DNA of 29,963 nt from Symbiotaphrina buchneri (taxonomy: Eukaryota > Ascomycota > Symbiotaphrinales > Symbiotaphrinaceae): the NCBI GenBank assembly GCA_001599915.1, contig BCIG01000046.1, positions 1 through 29,963 on the forward strand, in the 5' to 3' direction. The notes below the pieces were generated by a model, which did no database searches, was not told the origin of the DNA, and was given only the letters and a program-made list of their open reading frames with translations. Below are positions 19,945 to 28,742 of this stretch, one piece after another (positions within the stretch are counted from its first letter, which is position 1; every line of letters starts with the position of its first letter). The position numbers were made by a program, and so were the translations under genes.

Positions 19945-21630
19945 CTAATACGGCAAGCCCAGCTGGGCAGGACACGTCAGCGACGCATTGGACTTCATCG
20001 TAAGCAGCTGCGTGGTCGGCATATACTGGGGCATCGGCAAGTGCGCATATCGGAACTGCGTCGCCTGCTCAAACGCATACGCATACTTGATGATCGTCGC
20101 CTCATCGAAGCGCTTGCCAATAAACGAGATGCCAAAGGGGATTCCCGGGCCGGTGGCATTAGTCGGGCCATAAGAGCTCTTATTCACTTTGGTTGTGGAG
20201 TTGAAGAAGCCCAGCGGCACCGTGATGACGGGGTACCCCGCGTAGACGGTGGGCCGCACGCTGTACGCGCTGGGCAGCACGAGCGCGTCGACGTTGTATT
20301 TATCCAGCGCGCCCTGGATCGTGCCGTTGCTGCCGAGGTAGCGGTTGAGAGCGAGCTGCTGGAGGTACTGCGGGGAGTCGAGGGTCAGGTTCGTGGCGAC
20401 GCCGGCTTGCCACCAGTCGACGTTGTGTACGGGGTAGGCTTCGGCCTTGAAGTTGACGTGGAAGTCGATCAGCTGCTGCAGGTTGGTGATGCCGGTTGGG
20501 TTGAAGGTCAGGTTCTTGAAGTAGTCCGGTCCGGCGTACTTGAATCCGACGTTGCATGCGAGGTTGAAGTTGGCTTGGGTTTGGTACGCGGTGATGTTGG
20601 GGTAGTCGGCGTTGTCGGTGATGTTGGCTCCCAGCTGTTGCAGGATGGGCAGCACCGCGTTGAAGGCATCGATCTGTTGGACGTCTCGCTCGGTGCGGTT
20701 GGCCGCTGCGGTGAAGATGTTTCTGGGGATTCCGAGCCGAGCGCCTTGTAGGCCGTCCTTCGTGCAGTAAGATGCGTAATCCGGAATCGTGTCGAACGGA
20801 ATGGCGTTGGTATAGTTGTCGTATGGATCACCCTTCGGTCCCGCCATGGCAGACAAAGCATATGCCACGTCTTTGACGCTCCGACAGATAGGGCCAATCG
20901 TGTCCATCGTAGGCGTGATAGGCACCACCACAGCACGAGAGCAAAGGCCGGTGGAAGTTCGGAGCCCGACAACACCGTTGGTGGAAGCAGGAGAGATGAT
21001 GGAACCTCCAGTGTCAGTACCAATGGTGATGGCACTCAACCCAATGCTCGCGGCCACGGCAGGGCCAGACGAACTTCCAGACGGATCTTGGTCATAGTAG
21101 TAAGCACCCTTGACCTGACCACCACGGCCAGACCAGCCATTGGTGTAATTATTGCTGCGCCAGAAAGCCCATTCCGTCATGCCGGCCTTGCCAAGGATAA
21201 CTGCGCCGGCGGCGCGCAGGTTCGCCGCCACGGTGGAATCACGGGGCACGATGGATCCATAGAGCGCATACGAGCCGGCCGTGGTGTTGAGCTGGTCCGC
21301 CGTGCCAATGTTGTCTTTAAGCAAGACCGGAACCCCGTGCAGGGGTCCCCGGGTCTTGTTCATGGTCAGGCGCTCATTATCAAGCGACTGGGCGATAGCA
21401 ACTGCCTCGGGATTGATCTCGATGATGGGCCGGAGCACTTCTTGGACTTCGGCGATACGGGCAATGTACGCCTCGACCAGATCGACAGAGGTGAACTGAT
21501 TATTGGCGAAGCCGGCAACGATATCGTCGATGGTGAGATCAAAGAGGTCGGGAAGTGGGCTGTAAGGGAATGTAGCACCCTTTACGGCCGCGAGGCCGCA
21601 AAACAGGACCAGAACTGATGGAAGTATCAT
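19945..21630 (-). CDS. Secreted amidase (amidase signature family)
   Basis: Single exon, 561 aa from the ATG at 21630; a 26-residue upstream extension has no ATG and is ignored. The start gives a signal peptide (MILPSVLVLFCGLAAVKG). The catalytic Ser-cisSer-Lys triad is visible: Lys105 in GVPVLLKDNIGT, Ser186 in DPSGSSSGPAVAAS and Ser210 in GTDTGGSIISPAS; the 24-residue spacing of the two serines matches the family. Many N-glycosylation sequons (NYTN, NITA, NLTF) fit secretion. Enzymes of this family hydrolyse amides or aryl-acylamides to acid and ammonia. Four GATA motifs upstream suggest nitrogen control. Substrate unknown. Confidence 0.93.
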   Translation of the reverse strand: MILPSVLVLFCGLAAVKGATFPYSPLPDLFDLTIDDIVAGFANNQFTSVDLVEAYIARIAEVQEVLRPIIEINPEAVAIAQSLDNERLTMNKTRGPLHGVPVLLKDNIGTADQLNTTAGSYALYGSIVPRDSTVAANLRAAGAVILGKAGMTEWAFWRSNNYTNGWSGRGGQVKGAYYYDQDPSGSSSGPAVAASIGLSAITIGTDTGGSIISPASTNGVVGLRTSTGLCSRAVVVPITPTMDTIGPICRSVKDVAYALSAMAGPKGDPYDNYTNAIPFDTIPDYASYCTKDGLQGARLGIPRNIFTAAANRTERDVQQIDAFNAVLPILQQLGANITDNADYPNITAYQTQANFNLACNVGFKYAGPDYFKNLTFNPTGITNLQQLIDFHVNFKAEAYPVHNVDWWQAGVATNLTLDSPQYLQQLALNRYLGSNGTIQGALDKYNVDALVLPSAYSVRPTVYAGYPVITVPLGFFNSTTKVNKSSYGPTNATGPGIPFGISFIGKRFDEATIIKYAYAFEQATQFRYAHLPMPQYMPTTQLLTMKSNASLTCPAQLGLPY

Positions 21631-21814
21631 TGTCAAAGAATGGAGAAGACTTCGCCAAGATAAACTCGAAAGATGACGGGTACCTGGGAAAAAGAAGCAG
21701 GGGTCCAAACCGGCCCTTTTATGTCTCGGCCATCATCCAGGGTTCGTGGACCTGACGGCCAACGAACATGATCTTCGCCGACAAGAAGCCCACTCTCCGC
21801 AGCTCCGTCAGTGG

Positions 21815-22063
21815 CTTATCGGGAGTGCCGACGGCCCAGAAAAGCACACAATAGGCAGGCGGTGAAGATAACGCAGTGCCAATCCCATCAAAGCGCAGCA
21901 AAGCGGGATGGATAATGCCAATTACCAATCTGCTGGAGCCCGAAAACCCAAATGGCCGGGACTTGTGAGGGGTAAAGGGGCACAAAACGACATCATCGGC
22001 CGAAGTTTGTTGAACTTTGTTCGGGATTGAGTTGGCCTAGCGGCGCAGCTTATCCTTGTTATC
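21815..22063. promoter_or_regulatory. Four GATA (AreA-type) motifs upstream of amidase
   Basis: HGATAR-like words lie at 21815-21820 (cttatc), 21867-21872 (agataa), 22049-22054 (cttatc) and 22058-22063 (gttatc), 190-430 bp upstream of the amidase ATG; the last two are only 3 bp apart. AreA activates genes for poor nitrogen sources. Such short words also arise by chance, so the role is inferred. Confidence 0.45.
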
Positions 22064-22509
22064 GGGCCTGTCAAACGTGCTCAGGGACCGCCATCTGGCA
22101 CTTGGATAGTTGGCCGCGATTCTGCCAAGATCGTCGGTGACGAAGAGTGCGGCGATGACGAAGAGTGTTGTCTTGGTTTGCGGTACTCTTGCTTGGCGTT
22201 TTATTTCTGTTGCAGTCCACCCACTGGTTTGCGATTGGTCAATAATGGCCGATCGGTCGGTGGTCTTGAACATTTCCGATCGATGGGAGATGCAAGGTTG
22301 GTACGAAGGTGAGAAAGGTACAGTACCGGTATGTCGCTGTCGGATGCCCCAAGGCGACGCTCCGCCCAGGGCAATCAACCAATCATCAGCGAGGCCAGCA
22401 ACTAGTCTTAAGAAAGCTGAGCGGCCCCCACAGCCACGGGCGGGCCCCTATTTCAGCCGCACCGTATCTCACGCCACCCCCGTGATATCGAAACCCCGGT
22501 AAAGAGTTT

Positions 22510-22516
22510 ATAAAAC
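22510..22516 (+). promoter_or_regulatory. TATA box of the sulfotransferase-like gene
   Basis: TATAAAA 130 bp before the ATG at 22646. Confidence 0.55.
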
Positions 22517-22645
22517 CGGGCTCTGCCCCTTGTGCAAGAGACGATTCACATTGCCGTTGAACTGACACGGTGATCAGCTAAGGATTTCACCACTGAAGTG
22601 GTCGATTGCCGCACGAAGAACTCAAACCGTTCGTAGGAGCTCGAT

Positions 22646-23593
22646 ATGGCCGGTGAGCAGCACGACAAGCGCTCCGCGCGGGAGAAGTTCCCCGAGCTGT
22701 TCGACGGCGCGCAACAGATCGATCGCCGCGGGTGCAAGCGCGTGGTGCCCATGAAAGTGCTGGTGCTGGGCCTCTGCCGGACGGGAACAGCATGTACGTT
22801 TCCCTTCCCAAGCCCCCTGAACCCCAACTACCCTCTCTCAAAACCCCCTGTCCCCTCCTTCCTAACGGCTCACCTCTCTGCAGCAATGTGGGCCGCTCTC
22901 AAGCAACTCGGATACTCGGACACCTACCACATGCTCTCCGTCCTCGCCAACCCACCCGACGCCGACCTCTGGCACACCGCCACACTCGCCAAATTCTTCA
23001 ACCGCGGGCGCGCCTATACACTCGAAGACTGGGACGCGCTGCTCGGGCACTGCCAGGCCGTCACCGACTTCCCAGCGGCCGGTTTCGCGCCCGAGCTCAT
23101 CGCAGCCTACCCCGACGCCAAAGTAATCCTAACACTGCGCGACGTCGACACCTGGCACGCCTCAACGAACTCCACGATCGCCAAAGCGCTATTCCGCACG
23201 CCCGCCGTGCGCGTGCTGGAGTGGCTGGATCCGTGGTTCATGCGGCGGTGGGTACGTATGAGCAGAGATCTGTTTCTGGGCTTTTTTCAGGGGGATTTTG
23301 AGGGGAATGGGAAGCGGGTTTTTAGAGAGCATTATGAGCTTGTGAAGGGTCTGGTGCCGAGGGAGAGGTTGCTCGAGTATCGGGTTGGGGAGGGCTGGGA
23401 GCCGCTGTGTGAGTTTCTGGGCGTGCCTGTGCCGGAGGAGCCGTTTCCGAGGGTTAATGAGAGCAAGGCGTTTGATGAGCGGATCCAGGTTATGGTGAAG
23501 CGCAGTATGTGGTGGTTGTTGAAGCCTGTGCTGGTTGCGGGGGCGGCTGCTGGGGTGGCTTTCCTGTCATGGAAGGTCGCCCGGATGAGATAA
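22646..23593 (+). CDS. P-loop sulfotransferase-like protein (Sulfotransfer_4), tail-anchored
   Basis: Two exons, 22646..22793 and 22884..23593, giving 285 aa. The 90-bp intron (GTACGT..CTGCAG) joins VLGLCRTGTA to SMWAALKQLGY, restoring the family's nucleotide-binding loop. The intron is a multiple of three and has no stop, so retention would give a 315-aa form with a Pro/Leu-rich insert beside the loop. Further family marks: DFPAAGFAPELIAAYPDAKV, ILTLRDVDTWHAS and VGEGWEPLCEFLGVPVPEEP followed by FPRVN. The C-terminus has a hydrophobic helix (PVLVAGAAAGVAFLSW) and basic end, likely a membrane anchor. Fungal members are often labelled epimerase by mistake. Activity and substrate are unproven. 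Its last ~100 bp overlap the gene on the other strand. Confidence 0.87.
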   Translation: MAGEQHDKRSAREKFPELFDGAQQIDRRGCKRVVPMKVLVLGLCRTGTACTFPFPSPLNPNYPLSKPPVPSFLTAHLSAAMWAALKQLGYSDTYHMLSVLANPPDADLWHTATLAKFFNRGRAYTLEDWDALLGHCQAVTDFPAAGFAPELIAAYPDAKVILTLRDVDTWHASTNSTIAKALFRTPAVRVLEWLDPWFMRRWVRMSRDLFLGFFQGDFEGNGKRVFREHYELVKGLVPRERLLEYRVGEGWEPLCEFLGVPVPEEPFPRVNESKAFDERIQVMVKRSMWWLLKPVLVAGAAAGVAFLSWKVARMR

Positions 23594-25148
23594 TAACACT
23601 ATACCCAAGGTCTTGAGGTGGTGCATCATAATAGGTAGTCCCAGACTGTTGCGACGGGTACCTCTCGTCATACCCATAGCCAGCCGATCGGCGAGGACTC
23701 GCGACCACAGCAGGTGGGTAGCGGCCACCACTGCTTGGCTCGTAAGCCCTCTCCTCCATCATGCTGGGCGCCGGCAAGGCCGGGATGGGAACATCATCTC
23801 TCTCGTCAGGCAGATTGACGATCATGAGGTACAGCACGTCTTTCTTGAGCATGCGCCTCAATGGCCCTTGACGTCTTCCACCCGCACCTGCAGCACCGGG
23901 GACACCGCCGTTGCGCCTGGCCCGACGGGCGGCGAGGCCTCGGCCGCTAGAGGCGCGGCGTGCACGGCGGCCAGCCATCGCGCCACCTGTCACGAGCGAG
24001 ATGATGCTGCCGTTGTTGGCTGGATGATTGGGGTCCGCGTAGCGGGAAGCGAATTTTTGCTGTTGAGGGATGGCTAGAGGGGAATCTGGGTTCTGGGCGT
24101 TGAAGGAGGCTTGAGCACGGCGGTCGAGGTAATCGGCGAGGAATTTCTGCTTGCTCTTCCAGCCGCTCGAATTGCCGTTGCGTTGTCCTTCCTCCGCCAT
24201 CTCTTCAAGAGCTGGGAAGACTAAGGGTGCGGCCTCCGGCAATTCGAGTTCAGAGTAGGTTGTCCCAGCAGAGGTACGTAGTTTGCCGAATGTGGACTTT
24301 GGGGCCATCGAGGAGGCAATGGTGGAGTTGATGTCGACCCGCTCGTAGGGTGAACGTGACTCGGGCTTGTAAGTCATAATAAGGGCGTATAGACCGCGGG
24401 GCTTGAAGTATTCGTCATTGACCTGGTCGAGGAAGGTATTGGTGCGGTAGCGGGCCTGGACGGCCATTGCAGTGCGGGCTGCGACTTGTACGGCCATGGA
24501 GGTGGCCATGGCGATAGCGGAGGGTGCAAGACCCGCGATCATGGCTGCGGCGTTGATTGCGTTAAGGTAGGGGGATGACTATGCGGAGATGTCAGTTATG
24601 CTTCATATGACGACCCGAATAAAGCGTACCTTGGTCTCGCTCTGGAATAGCTTCAGGAATTGTAAGAAACTCCTCTGATCCACACCCGCATCTTGCAGAA
24701 CAGGCGCGTACGCCCTCACAAAACCACGCTTGTTATCCTGCGGCCTCCTTTGAGGGATGATCACTGGACACGGTAGAGGCCGAAGTCTAGCACCTCTAGG
24801 AGGCGGCGGGTGTGAAGCAAGAAAGGCGCGCACGTTCGTGGGAGCGCTCTCTTTATTTGTCTGGCGGTTGTACTCCTCCATGGCACCCACCGCATCGTCC
24901 TGCTCCCAGTCGTCTTCGTCGGCTTCATCGGCGGAGTCGAGATCGTCTTCCTCGTACGATCGAGAGGGACGCTTCTCATCGGGGTACGCCTGGCGGGAGC
25001 TAGGACGGCGGTCCGCACGGCTGGGAGGAGTATCGTAGTAGTCGTCGACCTCATCACGGCGGCCGGACGGAGATGATTGTTTGCGCGAGGCCATGGCTTC
25101 AGAGGCTAGGCCGATGCCTGAGCCTACGAGTTGCACGAGACGGCCCAT
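23490..25148 (-). CDS. Conserved-looking fungal protein of unknown function, disordered
   Basis: Two exons on the minus strand, 25148..24630 and 24578..23490, giving 535 aa. The 51-bp intron starts GTACGC and ends CATAG, joining FQSETK to SSPYLNAINAAAMIAG. The N-terminus MGRLVQLVGSGIGLASEAMA is a probable conserved helix. A charged disordered stretch (EEDDLDSADEADEDDWEQDD) follows. The middle has an ordered Ala-rich part (PSAIAMATSMAVQVAARTAM) and then VNDEYFKPRGLYALIMTYKP. An Arg/Gly-rich patch (GRRARRASSGRGLAARRARR) and KDVLYLMIVNLPDERDD come next, with a Pro/Gln-rich tail. I do not recognise a named domain. The tail overlaps the sulfotransferase-like CDS over 104 bp; the real C-terminus could be shorter if a further intron exists. 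Confidence 0.72.
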
Positions 25149-26151
25149 GTTAATGATTGGAAACGGAAGTGAGGTGGTATCGGTCGGGTGAGTGGAGGAG
25201 GTATCAGTGCGGAGCGAAATAGATTGTTATCGTAAGGCGGAGGTGGATGAGACGCAGTGTATGTACGAAGATGTCGTGTGCTTTGAAGACGATGAGAAAG
25301 AAGAGAGGACTTTGCTGAGGGCCTTGAGCAGATAATATACCCCTCAGGTGTAGCAAAATGACGCGTTTGCCTGGAGGGGCAGATCCCAACATTATTCACC
25401 ACGGCACAGCCCTCGTTTGACTGGCCCAAACAAGCAACGGGCCCGAGTGGGCAAAGTCAGCGATAACGAAAGGACGGGGGACAACTGGAAGCGACCACAC
25501 AAGCTCCGACAAGCTCAACTGATGGCACGCTTTAGCTTCCTAGCCGAAGGCTTAGCGCCCGTTGATCCCGCTATCTTTGCCTGTGGCTGTGACCAATGAC
25601 GAGTCCCTCCATCGGACATGAGGACTACCGTGGGCTTCTGGCCAATCAGAGCGCGCTGATCTTTTTCCCAATAGGGCGGACCTTGCGAGAAAGCTGATCG
25701 TTTGCACCATCTCACATGCAAATGGGTCAGCACCCAAGCAGCTGATTGGCTATCGGTTGTCGGCCAGTGCTTGCGGCGGGCGGGCGAGATATGCCGCGAT
25801 CCCAACTTCTGACGCATGCAGCTTCCGGAACGTTTCATTCTTTTCGCAATTGTTGGGGCTGTGCTTCATAAGGCTGCAGGAAGCCATGGACAGCCGTGTA
25901 TTCTACGTCGACTAATGAATCTCATGATGGTCATAATCAATTCCCGCAATAATGATCTGAAGGACCTCCCTTTTGTCCGAGTACTCAACAGCATAGAGTA
26001 TACCAACCTCAGCCCGCTCCAGCGATACAAAAGACATAATGACATCCCTTCCATCTATGCTTCAAGACCCGGCAATGCAAACGAGTGATTGGTCTAACAG
26101 ACATTCATGCTGTAATTCTCGCAGCCTCTATCATGTCCGCTGCTCCGCATC
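25149..26151. other. Intergenic, promoter side of the disordered protein gene
   Basis: About 1 kb between two minus-strand genes. It contains four CCAAT boxes (listed separately) and only short non-conserved frames. No gene called. Confidence 0.5.
25593..25749. promoter_or_regulatory. Cluster of four CCAAT boxes
   Basis: CCAAT lies at 25593-25597, 25642-25646 and 25668-25672, and ATTGG (reverse) at 25745-25749. They are 445-600 bp upstream of the ATG at 25148. The fungal HAP/AnCF complex binds such boxes; four within 160 bp is more than expected by chance. Confidence 0.5.
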
Positions 26152-27594
26152 TCAGGCGGCTTTGAGCTGTCTCCGAAAGGCCAGACGTTCTACGTCTCTC
26201 AGCTTGGTGAACATCAACTCACACTCCGCTTCAAACCCGTCGTTGATGCGGCGACGGAGGTACTCATCTAGACCACGTCAGTAAGCCATGCTTCTCTCAT
26301 CTTTCGGACATGACATACCCATCCTAGCGGACAGACGACTGGCAGCCTCCTGGATCTCTTCTTGTACCTCCAAGGTATATTTATCCATCAGCTCCTTCAG
26401 TCCTCCCCTTATCCTTACAAGCTTCACAATCTCCTGGACATCCTTCTTCCTCATATACCCCCGTTCTCTATGCCACTTCTGTCTGTCGGCGAGATGCACT
26501 TGCATATGTCTCTTGAACGGATCCGGACAATGGTCCAGGGCCGGATCTTCCCGCACACCAGGAAGAAGATAGTATGCGTAGAAGTAGGCTCGGTCACAGG
26601 ACTTGAGCAAGTCCACCATCTGAGTGTGTCGGAGACGGAGTGCAGGCACAGGAATGGTGAGGTTCGGACTGTCAAAAACGTTCTTGTACGCCGTAAAGAG
26701 AGCATGAATCTCGCTAATCTCGACAATGTTCCATTTTAGGTACTTGAGTGGATAACCGTATGAAAAGAGCTGTACGGCGTTCATGTCGGACATCAACCCA
26801 GTCACGGGCGGGGCAGGGAGTGCAGAGGGTGCCCTTCCGAGTCTTCCGAATAGTGGTCCTGCATCCGCGGCACCCTGAGCACTTACGGTTGCAACGCCGT
26901 TGTCGTGGTTCTTGGTTGGCCCATGATGACCGTGGCTACACCGTCTATGAGCGGCAGCTGCCGTTGGAGCCCCTATAGGCAAGTTGGAGCGCTGGGTCTG
27001 GTATGGATTGAGAAGCCCGTTGATATAATGCATACCAGTTACTCCACTCGGAAACGATGTTGTACCAGTTTGGTTGGACAGGAGGTCGCGTGGTGGAACG
27101 GCAACTCCGTAGGCGTTGAACACATCGTCATAGGGTGTGGCTGTTGCTTGAACATTGGTTCTGGCTGCTGGGTCATTGTTGTGGCCGTTGGTGATGGTGT
27201 TCAACGGTTTCGGTGTTTCGACTGTTCCTCCGGTGACGTTTGCGCGACGGACCCGCTGCGTTTGTCGGTTTCCCGCGGTGGCGCTCTCCGCGAGCACATC
27301 GCCTGCTTGAGGAGCAGACGCGGTCATGGTAGCAGCCGGTTCGGCAGCGGTCTGGTTGCTGGCGGGATTGAGAGAGCCGCCTTGTCCGTTCGGGGCGTTA
27401 TCGTTCTCCACCCCGGCTGCGGCGGCGATGGAGCTCTCCCTGCGAGGTTGACTCGTTATGACATTTATCGTGTCGTTGTCATGGATGCCCTTATCTGGGA
27501 CACTCGAAGGGGAATCTCCGATGTCATCCATCCGGTTGTCTCGGCTGTTCTCCTTGTCCTCGTCGAGTCTCTTTCTCTTAGCGGGAGGCATCAT
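26152..27594 (-). CDS. Unnamed nuclear-like fungal protein
   Basis: Two exons on the minus strand, 27594..26319 and 26267..26152, giving 463 aa. The 51-bp intron starts GTATGT and ends TCTAG; it joins SARMG to DEYLRRRINDGFEAECELMF. Reading through the intron would stop after a few residues, so splicing gives the better C-terminus. The N-terminus has a basic nuclear-signal-like PPAKRKRLDEDKENS, then ~200 residues of low-complexity Asn/Thr/Ala/Gln-rich sequence. The ordered part starts near MNAVQLFSYGYPLKYLKWNI. It continues with LRHTQMVDLLKSCDRAYFYA, HCPDPFKRHMQVHLADRQKW and a charged helical C-terminus. I do not recognise a family; a nuclear, chromatin- or transcription-related role is only a guess from composition. 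Confidence 0.72.
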
Positions 27595-28742
27595 CGTGGA
27601 AGATCGGTGCAAGGTCGTACTACATCCAGCTTAGAAGACTTGAGGCACGAGGTACATACTTTGGAGTCGAAGCGGATGCCTCTCTGATATCCAGGGCTCT
27701 GTTGATGGTTCGAGTTGTGCTAACGGTGGGCTCCGGGTGGATTAACGTAGAACTTGAGGGTGCGGTGCGTTTTGTTTACGCCGTGGAGAAGCGAGCTTTT
27801 GGTACGCGTCATCGTTCAATGGCTCTCAGTCTGAGGAAGGAGCGCCCAGCAAGAGAGAAAGCCATTGAAAGGCCGAATGAGGAAGCCGCAAGACCTAGCC
27901 TTGGAGGATTGACTTGAGCCATCGCTCTTGATCAGAATATCACAATCACACACAAGCTTTCTTCATTCAAGTCCGAAACCTCCAGAGTTTGATAAGAGCA
28001 ATATTGGTGTGAAGGATCAACTGCCTTTCATAAGAAGCTGGACCCGTCTCACGGAGCAGTCTTGCAGCATTCTGTCTTTCTCCTTTGAAGGGAAATCACA
28101 ACATAATAAGCGTGTACAGTGACAGCAAAGAGTCTTACACTTCCTGTACGCCTTTCAGGGACTGTGGCTCCTTCAACGGTGAAAAGAACATGTCTCTGGG
28201 AAACAAAATGATTTATTCACACAATCACCTCAGATATTACATGGTGTTCTGGCATCTCGGACTATGCGGCGGCGCATTTGTCCTTTGCATAAATCGGAAG
28301 AGACCCTGGCATTATTTTGCGGCAAAACCACACCACTTTCCCCGTAGAAAGCCGCCGCAGCAGTAAAGATCGACTGCTACGTCTCCGACAATTTTATAGA
28401 GTGATTGCTCATATGACTATCAATTGTAAAACCAATCAAATTGTCATGCTGACGTGATTTTGGTACTTTGAACAATCTTGGTGTGCATGTACAGGTCTGT
28501 ATAGGGGGAAAAGTGTGGGTTTGTTGCGGAAAATAAATAATACCAAGGTCTCTTCCGATGCACCCCCAACTTCCTATTCAGGGCAAGATGTGCAAGGCAT
28601 ATGCCTGTGCTCGTAAGTAGAGATGGAGTAAGCTGACTACCCTTATCTGGACCCTGTAAATTCACTCCTATATCACGGACACAGAAAAGGTCAAGCTCAT
28701 CTGGGCTGACAACACTGAAGCAGGGCGATCTCAGAGCTGCTC
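27595..28742. other. Intergenic between unnamed nuclear-like gene and P450 relic
   Basis: About 1.15 kb. Frames here are short and unlike known proteins. It contains an inverted-repeat element at 28294-28558, listed separately. Confidence 0.5.
28294..28558. repeat. Imperfect inverted-repeat element (MITE-like)
   Basis: Two arms of ~55 bp face each other: 28294-28346, starting tcggaagagaccctggcatt, and 28499-28558, ending aaggtctcttccga. Both share the order CGGAAGAGACC, then TGGnATTATTT, a GCGGCAA/CCGCAAC-like part, ACCACAC/CCCACAC and TTTTCCCC. The 150-bp centre is unpaired. Ends and target duplication are unclear, and it is unrelated to the other MITE family. It could be an old MITE or the remains of an inverted duplication. 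Confidence 0.6.

Larger units (their letters stand above)
21631..22645. other. Divergent promoter region, amidase / sulfotransferase-like gene
   Basis: About 1 kb between divergent starts. It carries GATA motifs on the amidase side and a TATA box on the other. The 130-codon plus-strand frame at 22110 shows no known domain. No gene called. Confidence 0.5.

Noticed and set aside
19888-20751. 287-codon plus-strand frame opposite the amidase
   Set aside because: Val/Gly/Asp-rich shadow of the amidase's C-terminal half; no known fold.
26850-26890. GTAAGT donor-like word inside the nuclear-like gene
   Set aside because: No good branch and acceptor follow at a normal distance, and the frame is open through it.
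26905-27687. 260-codon plus-strand frame opposite the nuclear-like gene
   Set aside because: Shadow frame; the minus strand has the better start, intron and C-terminal exon.
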